64,000 nucleotides of DNA from Syngnathus acus (lineage: Eukaryota > Chordata > Actinopteri > Syngnathiformes > Syngnathidae). This document shows positions 38,601 to 48,568 of the stretch, one piece after another; within the stretch, counting starts at the first letter, position 1, and each line of letters opens with the position of its first letter. Location of the stretch: assembly GCF_901709675.1 (NCBI RefSeq), contig NC_051093.1, positions 4,919,053 to 4,983,052 on the forward strand, read 5' to 3'. A program made the position numbers and the translations under genes. The notes under the pieces were generated by a model. The model did not search any database. It was not told where the DNA came from and saw nothing but the letters and a program-made list of their open reading frames with translations.

Positions 38601-40743
38601 GATGCTATAGTTATTCCACGGAGAGGTTCTTGAGCTAATCCAGATGACGGTGGATTCGCTCCATCTAGACGCGCCTGTTTAAAGACGCGGCTTGTTGTCA
38701 GAGGCGGCAACTGCTTCCGCTTTCACCCGGTTCCTCTTTTTGTGTCGGTTTCTCAGTTTTCTCTCCAAAAGCCCCTTATTCCCCTCTCACGCCCTAATAA
38801 AATGCTAGATGACACATTGAAAAGGTAAATGCACTTTCCATATGAAAATTGTTCCTTATTGCCCAGTTATTATTGTTATTTTTAAAGCAGTTAATAGGGG
38901 AGCCATTGCTCAAGCGATTTAAAAGTAACCAATAACAAAATGTGCAGCTCTTTTAGGAAAGGTTTGCGATTACACAAATTCACATATCCTGATTTGAGTT
39001 ACGAGTTTAGTTTATTCTCTGAACGGATTCAATTTGTATATTTTTATGGCGGTTAATAACAGTGTCATCCATCGCTCAACAGTTTTTAATACAACCAATT
39101 CTTGGGCCTTCTTTAGGAGAGGTTTGCTATTACTTGGCTGAACTGAAACAGAAATGGTAGCCATAACATGGCATGATAAGGTTTTTTTCCCCACATGGTC
39201 TCATGTGACATCAAGAGTCAAGAGTTGACCCGCTTGTGAACCGCGACGTCAGTCATCCTCAAGCAAAAAATGCCGCAGTGGTGCATCGGCACAGTGGAGT
39301 CAGCACTCTCTACTTTTTAGTGTACTCTCAATTTGAACTGAACTGACGGGAAAGCTCAAAGTTGGAAAAACAAAACTGGAGGTAAAAAGTTAAAGCATGC
39401 AAATGAGATTTGAACTCAGAACTTCAGTACAGCGAGACAGCTCTCTCAGCCACTACCTTCACCGTGCCAACATAAAATCGCTAACGTTAGCATCCTCCCC
39501 AGTGAATGGACACTAAATATAGATCATAGCTTCAAACTGTCAGAGTAGAAACTTTCCTTGGTCACAATCGGTGCATTTTAATGAGACACTTGCTTTTTGA
39601 TGTTCGTTTCTGTGTCGTACTTTGTTTTTTTTTTATTATTAATGTCCCCAGCATGGGTCCCCTGTGATTCGGCTGCTTAGCTGTGAATTTGACAGCTCCT
39701 TTATTTTCATTCTGCTTTGTTCATGACAAGATGTGTGTGCACGCCTTGCACATGTGTCAATCATAGTGGTGGGAGGGCTCACCAGAATGACCACAACAAG
39801 CTGCCTCCGAACACATCTGGGTTGGTGGCAGTACAGACAAAAAGCCAAAGAAAAAGAAAAACCATTACTGTCAGGCTATTTACATCATGGTTATCATCAT
39901 CGCTGACCGTCTGTTGTGGCATGTTAAAAAAATTGCTGACCAAAGTTTTGTCTTTGTGCAGTCGGATGATATAAAAAATACGGAGCAAAAAATGTAGTAT
40001 CTATAGTTACATAAGAAAATTATTTTTTTTAATGGAAAAAATTATAACCGACTAATTTTAAATATATCAGTACATTTAATAAAAATAATATACAAACCAT
40101 AACATAAATATAAAAAGTATATTCTTTAAAAAATTCTCAATTCCAAAGACATATTTTATTCTTTTAAGACTCCAGATATTTAATCACAATTACTCATTTT
40201 TTCTCAATTTTGTTGTTAGGATAAAGGATGGTCTAAAAATAGCTAGCACTAAATGAGGTAATTGCATTAATTTGTTTTCAAATATTACCTTAAATATAAA
40301 AAAACCACAAAAATGTGCAAACAAAAATTTTAACGTCTCAAACTATTTTAAAAATAAAACACAAATGCGCCATACGTAACCATTCATTGAACATATAGTC
40401 ATTCTTTTTGTAGGAAACGTTGCAATGAGGGCAGTGCTTAGTGCTGCTCTATTTTGAGATTCCACTGCAAGCGCAGAATACTAAAGTGATGCATAATTGA
40501 TAGAAAAAATCTCTCTGTCATTGCCTCACCAACCTCATTCATTCCAATCAATCGTCTTATCATTTCCATCTTTGATTACACGAACTGACGAATACAGCAG
40601 CAGCGTGCCGTCTTATCTGCAGTGTGACGCTTCATAATCTACATCCCATAACATTTTTTTTCTTTTTACATATATAGCAAGTCAAATGGTCGATATGAAG
40701 AAGGAAGAATTGTTTGGGACAAACCTGGAGTGTCTCCCTCCAT
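23664..40743 (-). CDS. cyth1: Cytohesin-1, ARF guanine-nucleotide exchange factor
   Basis: Joined coding exons on the minus strand: 40725-40743 or 36139-36166 (alternative first exons), 30856-30938, 29804-29868, 28820-28886, 28615-28733, 27940-28020, 27754-27866, 27268-27416, 27079-27190, optional 26172-26174, 24221-24297, 24074-24142, 23824-23978, 23664-23742. All phases agree and give 395-399 aa, the normal cytohesin length. Order of parts: N-terminal coiled coil ([20 protein letters not shown]), Sec7 domain with the catalytic glutamate finger in [17 protein letters not shown] (about Glu159), PH domain ([20 protein letters not shown]), and a C-terminal polybasic tail [10 protein letters not shown]. 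It loads GTP onto ARF1/ARF6 at PIP3-containing plasma membrane. Near-identity to mammalian CYTH1 plus the USP36/TIMP2 neighbourhood separates it from CYTH2-4. One intron has a GC donor. Confidence 0.96.
24298..27078 (-). other. cyth1: cyth1 intron(s) around the microexon
   Basis: About 2.8 kb separate the two PH-domain exons. Apart from the 3-nt microexon and short CA- and C-rich patches (24465-24500, 25148-25170, 26942-26962), I see no other exon or repeat. Open frames on both strands lack similarity. Confidence 0.6.
26172..26174 (-). CDS. cyth1: Three-nucleotide microexon in the cyth1 PH domain (2G/3G switch)
   Basis: The minus strand reads ctttcctacctcag|GAG|gtatgtacac: a pyrimidine-rich acceptor, three bases, then a good donor. 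The flanking exons end CTG G| (27079) and begin |GA GGC CGA (24297). Skipping therefore gives KLGGRVK and inclusion gives KLGGGRVK. Cytohesins are known to make diglycine and triglycine PH isoforms through a GAG microexon at exactly this point; the 2G form prefers PIP3 and the 3G form binds PIP2 and PIP3 about equally. The position within the intron and the correct base content make a chance match unlikely. Confidence 0.85.
27191..27267 (-). other. cyth1: GC-AG intron of cyth1, 77 bp
   Basis: The upstream exon ends GACCTGCTCAGG| and the intron begins gcgagtttgg. It ends ccaacgcag before |AATCTCTACGAG. Codon phase (LLR|NLY, phase 0) allows no nearby GT donor, so the donor is GC. GC-AG introns are about one percent of vertebrate introns. 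Confidence 0.85.
28941..28990. repeat. SINE tRNA-like fragment in a cyth1 intron
   Basis: The plus strand has AACCCCGAACCTTGAAGC followed by GGGCCAGACGTCCAAACCAC, the typical decayed end of the tRNA-derived fish SINE (gaaccc-agaacctt-gaggc-cgacgct-ctaaccac). About 50 bp are recognisable. It is not a tRNA gene. Confidence 0.4.
30939..36138 (-). other. cyth1: cyth1 intron downstream of first exon 1b
   Basis: About 5.2 kb of intron. A GC-rich, purine-rich block at 32830-33080 looks promoter- or enhancer-like, but I found no phase-compatible donor after its ATG codons. The rest is unremarkable until the SINE at 35610-35905. Confidence 0.5.
35610..35905 (-). mobile_element. tRNA-derived SINE, minus strand
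   Basis: Read on the minus strand, the head carries a B-box-like GGGTTCGAATC near 35866-35876. It is followed by remnants of the familiar fish SINE body: TCCTCCCACATTCCAAAACC, GTGAGTGTGAGTGGATG, GTGATTGGCTTGCGACCAG and AGGGTGTCCCTGG. It ends in an ATGGATGGATG tail at 35610-35620. The copy is diverged and has lost parts, so it is inactive. This element family is common in percomorph fish genomes. Confidence 0.7.
36139..36166 (-). CDS. cyth1: Alternative first coding exon 1b of cyth1
   Basis: ATG at 36166 in a strong context (AACATGG), encoding MVLKSEDGV plus one base, then a consensus donor GTAG|gtgagt. Phase 1 joins correctly to |TG CCG GAC at 30938, giving [19 protein letters not shown] recall MVLKSEDGV-type starts from fish cytohesin models, but this is not checked. 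Confidence 0.8.
37223..37361 (+). other. Exon-like segment on the plus strand, function unknown
   Basis: A strong acceptor (T-rich tract then gtacttccag) is followed by 139 nt and the donor GTGTCAG|gtaata. After an initial TGA one frame stays open and is rich in cysteine ([19 protein letters not shown]). No partner exon or similarity was found, so a non-coding antisense transcript within cyth1 or a chance arrangement are both possible. Confidence 0.2.
39270..39475. repeat. Fold-back SINE-like block
   Basis: The left end reads CGGCACAGTGGAGTCAGCAC. The right end, GAGACAGCTCTCTCAGCCAC followed by TACCTTCACCGTGCC, is the same tRNA-like motif in inverted orientation (also with TTTGAACTCAGAACTTCAGTA inside). 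It may be two opposed SINE heads or a small inverted-repeat element. Confidence 0.4.
40725..40743 (-). CDS. cyth1: Alternative first coding exon 1a of cyth1
   Basis: ATG at 40743 in a strong context (CCAGGATGG), encoding MEGDTP plus one base, with donor CCAG|gtttgt. Phase 1 joins to the shared exon at 30938 to give [15 protein letters not shown]. The equivalent human CYTH1 start is MEEDDSYVPSDLT. Length and phase match the canonical vertebrate first exon. Confidence 0.8.
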
Positions 40744-40959
40744 CCTGGTGCTTCTCTGGCGGCGTGAAGAAGTCTCAGTGCCCGTGGGAGGGAGGCGGGA
40801 GCGAGGCTGTCACCGAACCGCCCGCAGCAAGCCGGAAACCTTCTTGTTCGGTTCTCTCTCTTTATTTCAAATCCTTCTCCGCTTTCCCCCTCGCTCGTAT
40901 GCACTTTACGGAGCCCGTACCTCGCCACTTTGAACTTAGAACTGACAAAAACACAAACT

Positions 40960-41060
40960 AACGATTAGTGTACGTGTTGTCAAACGAGTGTCGCTGTACT
41001 TCTGACGCCACCGGTCAATACACACCCATGCCCCGCCCACACAGACCGTGACGTCACCCT
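40960..41060 (-). promoter_or_regulatory. cyth1: Putative cyth1 upstream promoter
   Basis: A palindromic CRE, TGACGTCA, is at 41049-41056, and a GC box (CCCCGCCC on the plus strand) at 41031-41038. Both lie about 300 bp upstream of the exon 1a ATG. No TATA box is evident, as is usual for housekeeping-type promoters. Confidence 0.5.
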
Positions 41061-41109
41061 TCAACTTCACCTTTGTAAAATCAGCGGGTAATATCAAACA
41101 CAGAACAGC

Positions 41110-42160
41110 TTGACAAAAAAAGTCATAACTTTATTGCACCTTTTCTTTTTGTTTTCTTCAAACGTGGTGCAAACGCAAGTGTGGAAGGTTCATTTCGGCG
41201 GCCTTGACAAAACGAGTGTGCAGGTAAAACACCCACCGACTGCTCGATTAAAGATGTCTTCTCAATATATTTATAACTATATATGGCAAATTCAAGGCAG
41301 AATCTCTAGACTGGAAAGAAGGGGCAAATCTTTACAGCATGGGAGGACTGTATACAATGCATTTTGTGTCATGACGTTGGTGCAGGAGGGAGGGGTCGTG
41401 ACCCCGAACCATTTGTTGTAAACTAATCTTTTGTGGTATTTGTACAGTGCGTGTCTTAAGTTAATGGTCTGGCGCAAGATGACGTCCAACTTCCCCCACC
41501 ACATATACAAAACAGTTGGGTCATATGGCGATGGAATACAGTACATATGTGATGGCTTCCTGAGTCTCCGCCCATTTTGTGGAGGTGACCGGGAGCGACG
41601 AAAACAATTGCATAGAGGTATATGAATAAATTACTTCAACTGACATGAGGGGAAGATCAAACGCAATGTTAAACTGTGAGTTGAGAAACGCCCCCTCGCC
41701 GCCATTGCAAATACTCTTGAGCGCAACAGTGAATTTTATCATTAGATTGAATATCAAATTGTGTATAATAAAAAACCATGAGAAGAAAATATGACATTAT
41801 GGCCTACACATGTCGTCCAGTCATTTTGGTGCTCCATAAATTGTGGAAATGAATTAAAAAAATAAAATAAATACAGTGGGGGAAAAACTAGCCACTCAAC
41901 ACAGCAACATAACACACCTGCTGATAAAAGGTATAAAATCAGAACATTCGGAAAACTAAAATATATGGAGAAATTAACTTAATTCTATTTCATAGAAAGA
42001 GATCCAATGGCCCAGGGAAAAAAAACTGAGGCTGATGATACAAAATGGAGGTCCAGTATTATTTTTGGTAATTGGCTCATTATTCAGAATTGAGAACAAA
42101 AAAAAAAGGGGGGGGGGGATTTTTTTTCTTTTGATGTCTCCATTTCCAGTCCAAAAGTTG
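41110..42160 (-). other. usp36: usp36 3'UTR with polyadenylation signal
   Basis: AATAAA on the minus strand at 41135-41130 lies about 1 kb past the stop codon and gives a 3' end near 41110. The interval is AT-rich and otherwise featureless. The next gene's putative promoter begins within about 100 bp. Confidence 0.5.
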
Positions 42161-45100
42161 TCAGCGACATCCAGGGAAGGCTCGCCTCCCGCCGGGCTTC
42201 ACGGACCACTTGTTGCGGCGGTCCTGGATCTGCTGGAAGATGCTGCCGCCGCCACCGCCTCGCCACTTTTCTCTCTTCCAGCTTTTTGTCTTTTTCACCT
42301 GGTGAAAGCCAGCACAAGACTCCTTTTAAAAGCTTTTCCACATCCATGAAATCTAAATATTTGAAATGAATTTATTCCTAATGGCAGCAAGGCATATGAT
42401 GATTTTTAAAAAGACGCTCGTCTCACCTTGCCAGTGTCAAAGTCTTCATCCCACTCGTCGATCACCGTGTCGCTCTTGGCCAGGCGAGCATCTTGGATGG
42501 CGTCTCGACTGATAGCGGAAACCTCGCCGTCCCAACTGAGGACTAAAGCGGACCAAAAAAAAAAAATTATGACTATTTTTCCAAATAGTTCCGCTCTGGT
42601 TTCTACAGCAACTCTCTCACCGCAAGCGCCGTAGGCTTTGTCCGAGGCGTTCCGCATCAGCTCCTCCACTACGTCGCTGCTCCTTTTGCCATCCCAGGAC
42701 ACGCCGGCACTGGCGACGGTGCGGGCCGGGCTTTCTCCCGACACGCCACTCGCCGGCGGCCGCCACTTATAGCCGTCTTTCACCTGGCTGTCCCAAACCA
42801 GCACTGTGGCTTCAAATGACACAAATGTGACGCAATAACTAATCATGTCATTTTTGTTTACGTTTGTGTTTTTGTGGTTGCGCATACCTGTGCTGAGCTT
42901 GCGCGTCTTTTCACCTGCCGTCGCATTCTTTTTGGGCGGGGGCTCCGCAGCGTCTCCATTTTGCGCCTCCGGGCAAGGTTGACTCACTTCTTTCAGCTTC
43001 CTTTTCTTCTTTTTGACTTTTGTACTGAGGACCTTTTCATTGTTCGGATTGGCCTTGGAACGGCTGCAGTTAAATGAGCGATATTACGGAGAAATTAGTT
43101 TTTCAAAGAAATTCACCTTTTCAATTTAGCTTTGATAAAAGACCAAATTGCTTATTCAGAAAGTCTATAAAGTTTGCGAGAAAATGTCCCACTGAAATTT
43201 TTGAGAAAATCTGATGCTTTGCCACAAAACTGTTCCAAAAGAGAAAAGTTAAAAACGGCTCAAGTCGATTAAGACTTGATAACTCTTCTCACCTTTCTGA
43301 TGAATTTGTGTGCTGCGGAGCCTCCAGCAGAATTTTCTTTTTCTTCCTCTTCTTTTTCTTCTTCTTTAACAGCACGCAGTCCACCTCATGGTCTTTCCCG
43401 TTGGTCTGACACGCCGTTTCTGCGGCGGAGTCTCGCTTCTCTTTTGGCTCCTCAGCTTCTTGACGACTGGAGAGACTCCACATGCCGCCCTGGCACCAAT
43501 CCTCCTCTTCCGGCTTGGCTGGATCCAGATGGGACGGGAGACTTTCTCTCACCGCTGTCTTCTCGCCGTCTTCTTGGTCTCTTTTTCGCTTCTTTTTCTT
43601 CTTCTTTTCACCGACGGGGTTTGACGGCACCTCCGCAACAGCTTCCGCGTTGACTTCCACCTCGGAGTGGCGCCGCTTCTTTCTCCTCTTTTTCTTTTGG
43701 TTGACGTTTTGAGTCGGGGGGCGGTTTGGTTCTTCTTGGTTCTGGTGGGAGGACTTGGGGCTCTTTTGCGCAGGAAGGTGGAAGCCGTTCAGAGATGGGC
43801 TGGCGTGCGGTGGGAGCGGCGTGACGACAGGGGAACGTTTCAAAGGTGATGCGTGTTTTTTGGGGGAACGGGATGAAGCTCTGGGAATACAATCATTGCT
43901 TTTAGTACACAAAAAAAAACATAGGGACTACACCAAATAAACTAAAAGAAGCAACCAATTCCCGACCTGTGAGTATCAAGCGTCGCGGCAAGGTGGTTAT
44001 GGTGATTTACATGAAGGGAGTCGCCAGACAGTCGTCGTGGAGAATCAGTGCTGCTCGGACTCCGGCTGTGAGCCTGCAGTTATCGACAAAAATAAAAACT
44101 TGGTGGTCTAAAAGAAAAAAGTAGCCATGAATGTGACAAAAAAAGAGGAGAGAATTAAATTAAATAAAGGATGGCGGGATGGGAGGAAAAGATGGAGGAA
44201 CAAAGAGGAGGGGGCATGGCAGAGAACAAATAGAAATGGTTAGAAAAAAAAGAAGGTAAAAAAAGGAAAAGAAGACAAACCGTAGACTGTGTGGTTGATT
44301 AGACCGTTACATTCACAAGGGAAGAAACTTTAATGTGACATCATTCAATTGAGTTCAACGAGGAGGAATAACACATTATTGATTGTATTGATCAGAGTGT
44401 GACATTTTCTACTACCCCTGAAGGACAGTTTAGATGTATTTAAGAATGTTCCAATGGATTCCAACAATATTTGAACGAAAGTCGAAACAGTTCGAGAATG
44501 TGGTTCACCTTCTTGGCCGACAGCGCCAGCTTCTTGGCGGGAGGCGGGGACATGGTGCTGCCGGTGGCTTCCGCTGTGATGTTGTTGAGAGCCGGGGGTT
44601 TCATTTTGGCCGTCTTCTGCTCCTCTGCGCTGTGGGAGCGCTCCACGCTCTTGGCGGGGGATGCTGTGGCGCCGGATGCTTTTCGAGGGGTGGAGGGAGC
44701 GCCTCCCGCTGGCGCACTCTTAGGACCTGCCATGTCCTGGTTTGCAGAACAATGATAGGAATGTTTTAAAAATCAAATGTGACCCTTGGGCACATAGTTT
44801 GCCCACTCTGGTGTACCTGTTTAAAAGCAACGTCGGACTTACCTTTGACTCTGTGGTGTCGGCAGAGGAGGAGTCGGACAGAGACTTGAATGAGGTAGAC
44901 GCAGTGAGGCCTCTGCCGCCATCTTGCTTTTTGTCTCCATCGGTCCTGCAGACGCCGTTGTTGTTGCCGTTGCTGGACGGCGTCGGCGTGCTGCAGCGCA
45001 ACTGGCTCTGAGGAGAGGGCTTCTTCAGCTTCTTGAAGGGCTCCTCGATAACCGCGGGCCCGCCAGGCAGCTTGGCGGCGCCGTTGGAGGAGGATGAGGT

Positions 45101-48100
45101 CCAGCCGGAGAGGCGGGGCTGCGGCTGAGTGCTAACGCCGTTTCTGGCCACCGGTAGGCCCAAACCGCCATCCATGGACTGGATCTTACGCAGTTGCGCT
45201 GGCTCCAGTTTCTGTTCGGCCACGGAAACCAGATTTAGTGAAATGTGTTCATCAGCCACAGAAGACAAATTAACCCCGTCCTCATTTTTTTTTTCTACCT
45301 TTGTGATCTGCGGGGAAGAAAGAGGTCCATTCAGATTGAGCCTCTTAATTTGCTCTGATGAGGCGCTGTTCTTCGCAGTATGCAGCATTCCCTGTTTGCC
45401 CGACTGTCCATCTGCATTCTTCTTTGTTTCTGGGATTCTTCAATAAACACAACAACAAAGGTGGTAGTAAAAGTGTTGACGCTCGCAAAAGCGCGCCGCT
45501 TTTCACCTCAGATAAAAAAGCACGTAGGCCTGCTGGTTCAAGACCACTTTGATGTTGCTGGAGTGGACCATGGAGTCGTTCATTTGGTACCATTGTCCGT
45601 TGCTCGCCTACAACAGCACAAGACAAAATAAATATGCATGTAAGGATGATTTATTATAGACTCAAAACATTCCACAGCGCTACTGTAAACATGAGCATAG
45701 GGCTGTCGTGCACAAGACTCACCACTAGGGGTCAGTGCACAGCAGCATCAAAGCAACCTTTCTGTTGTTAACTTGTCATGATGAACACTGGCATCTCTCA
45801 GGCTATTGTTTTTTTTTTTTTTTTGCCCCATGAAGATTGTGTATGCAATGGTAGCACCTTAACGTAGCAGTAGTAGTGTCCGGCGTGGCAGCTGTAGCCA
45901 GAGTGAACCAGGACGGCGTAGAGGCCATACATGACGGGATCGCCTGAGCTCTGAGACATGTAGGGACGGATGTTGAGAAACTCTGGATAGCCAACATCCT
46001 TTAAAAAAAAAAAAGGAAAGAAAGGAAAATATGTGAGGTATGAGGAGAAAGTATGCAACCCTTCAATCATGGGAAATTATTTGTCGACCTTTGTTATTTT
46101 GCCTCCGCTGAAGTTGGCAAATCTCTTGAGCGAAAGAGTCAGCACATTTGACGTTCGATGGACGGTGAAGCGCTTTGTTGCTGGCACTTTCTTTTTGCAC
46201 CTGCAAGGGGGAAAGGGGGGGGGGCACACACATCGTAAATGTGAACAAACCACAAAGTACACAGAAGGTCTTGGACTTACTTGGCACACATGTAAGCATT
46301 GTCGCCACTCAAAACATCCGGTTTGACAAAAAGCTCCAAGGCTCGCACGATGTTGACAGCTTGCTAAAAGATAGAAAGACATTTAAGACGTTACAAGCTG
46401 GCATGAATTAATTCTTGTTTCTTTTGTGTATTAGTTTGAACTTACCCGAATCTCCACAGCAATGTCCAGGTAAGGGTCGTAGGTGTCTGACACACTTTTA
46501 CAAATGGAACATTTTACTGCAAAGAATATAAAAGAACAATAAATAAAAGATCAATCAACTAATTGTCCCGTGTGATATTTTGCTCCGTCAATACCTCTTG
46601 AGCGCAGGTAACCTCCGAAAATCTGGTGCACCAGTGTTGTGGCTTGTGTCTGTCTGTCGAGTCTAAAAACATTGTCCTTTGTTTAAAAAAAAGATGTGGA
46701 CAGGGGGGGGGGGGGGGGGGGGGGGAAGGAGGGGTGCATACTTTGGGTAGCCGTTGAGACAGGCTTTCTGCATGGCGTCGATGGTGTACCGCAAGAACTC
46801 GTGCGCATCCTCCTGGCTACCGAAGCGGAAATGTCGGGCGATCTCTGCACAAAAACAGCACGCTCAAATCAACTTTCCATAAATCACTGAAATGCCATAT
46901 TTTCAACTGCAAGTGGTCATTATAGCATTAAGCGGAATAAAAAAAATTATGGCATCGAGTGCGTTGTTCAGAATGACCGCTTGTTAATGACTGCCCAAAG
47001 AGCGCCGTTAATCTTTTTAGAATGTCACAACAAGATACTTCAAAACAGATTTGGCACACCCTTTTCTGAGTAACCACCCGTGATGTTTTTGCAACCTCCC
47101 CCTAAAAAAAAAAAAATTAAAAAAAAAATAAAAAAAATAAAGAAACATTTACAGTCACTTAGTGAGTTTTAACAGGCTGATCGCATTAGCGCTAATGTAG
47201 CTCAGGAAGCTTCGAGCCTTCCTGGAGGCACAGGAGGGAGGAGGAAAAAAAATACGAAGCTGATCGATATTTAATACTCTCATCGCTGTATTCCCAGCAA
47301 TAAGTCACATCCAGTGGATGGAAATTCAAAATCCTTTTTGTCTTCCTAATAATTTAATACTAGTGACATTGTGTTGTTTTGTCAGGATTTTTTTGGTGCT
47401 AAAGCATCCAAGCCTGCAGTCACAAGGAGACGGAGAGGGCACTCGAGGGGAAGATGGTGCGGACGGGCGGTGGTTATGGAGACTGCAGCAGCAAGCAGGT
47501 AGGGAGGGGGGTCGCCAGGAAGGAGAATAGTGGGGGGGTCCTTTGGGACTCCAGCACCTAAACTCTCCCCTCATCTCCCCATACGTCCTCCATTCATTCA
47601 TTCTGCTCGCCGAATGTACCGCAGTGTGACGTCACAGAGTTGCGTCAAGCAAAACAAATACAAAGCTGTCTCACTTTTCAGGTCTCTGATGAAGGACACG
47701 GGCTTGATGGCGTTGCCCGTGTTGGCAAATGTCTGGATGATGTGGTTCTGCATGACGCAGATCATACAGAAGCCCGACTGGTGGCCTGAAAAACACAAAC
47801 ATTTGTCACTGTGGTAATGACACATTTGTGTGTGTGTGTGTGTATCCTAAATCAACTATACAATTGTATGTTTTTGATACTAGTGACACCAACTACCACC
47901 AAAAATCCAGTTTGCCAGTTTCCAAGTCGCTTTTCTAGTCACAACGCCCTAGCTCCGTCTCTGGTTGTCATGGGAACGCAAGCTGTGTAACCCAGGCTAT
48001 GTTTGGGATGAAACACTCACAGACGCGGCTGTGCTCCTTGGAGAGCAAATAGTTGGCGAGCGGCGGCGTGTAGGTGAGACACTGCACGGTGGAGTTGAGG

Positions 48101-48568
48101 AAGCAGGTGTTGCCCAGGTTATGGAGGCCGGCCCCCACCCTGTACACCCGCTCCCATTTGAGGGTCAACTTGTTCGCCGGGAAGAGCATCTTCTGCGGCG
48201 CGGCAATGCCATCGCCTTGGCCCCCGACTGTATTCTCTGAAACTAGACAATCACATTTGGAATAAAAACACAGCACAGATGCGCGTGTCGAAAACAAAGC
48301 GCTCCGTTTGGTTACCTTGCCTCTTGATTTGGGCGGACTCGCCCACCTTCTGCCCGGGGGAACTTTCATTCCTGGGATTGAGGATCACGTACTTGTTTTT
48401 CAAGCTGTCCAGCTGATAGGAGAAACCCTTGGTGGCGGGCTCAAACTCGATCTTCTGCAAGAGGACCTTCTTGGCCGAGGAGGCCAGCAGCTTGTTCAGG
48501 TCGCCGTCATCGCCTGACTCCTTTCGACTGGGCTTTAGCGCCTCCTTGAGTTTGTCCACAATCGGCAT
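42161..48568 (-). CDS. usp36: Ubiquitin carboxyl-terminal hydrolase 36
   Basis: Coding exons: 48316-48568, 48021-48242, 47675-47785, 46742-46844, 46595-46662, 46446-46516, 46281-46363, 46089-46200, 45858-45998, 45507-45607, 44843-45437, 44509-44736, 43967-44073, 43293-43880, 42888-43063, 42621-42803, 42427-42542, 42161-42298. Every phase agrees: 3396 nt, 1131 aa (human about 1120). USP36 is a nucleolar deubiquitinase that stabilises rRNA-processing factors and MYC. The start [13 protein letters not shown] is the family N terminus. The USP fold shows the Cys box [12 protein letters not shown] with Cys131, zinc ligands CSIC and CAKC, and the His box [15 protein letters not shown] with His382, the same numbers as in human. 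The long middle is Ser/Pro-rich with a conserved [15 protein letters not shown]. Lys/Arg-rich blocks ([21 protein letters not shown]) fit nucleolar targeting. The C-terminal SWDG and WDEDFDTGK motifs are conserved. Confidence 0.96.
46703..46725. repeat. 23-base G run in a 79-bp usp36 intron
   Basis: A pure G run on the plus strand, C23 in the transcript. It starts 16 nt after the splice donor at 46741 and fills about a third of the intron 46663-46741. Its exact length may be an assembly estimate. Confidence 0.85.

Larger units (their letters stand above)
36167..40724 (-). other. cyth1: cyth1 first intron (long-transcript form)
   Basis: About 4.6 kb between the two first exons. It contains a possible plus-strand exon at 37223-37361, a SINE-like fold-back block at 39270-39475, and very AT-rich sequence at 40000-40360. 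The promoter of the shorter transcript must lie just upstream of 36166, but no clear TATA box is visible. Confidence 0.5.

Noticed and set aside
43276-43653. Plus-strand frames opposite usp36 exons, such as the Phe/Ser-rich 125-aa frame
   Set aside because: They are the reverse complement of Lys-rich usp36 coding sequence; the minus strand has the conserved protein and valid splice sites.
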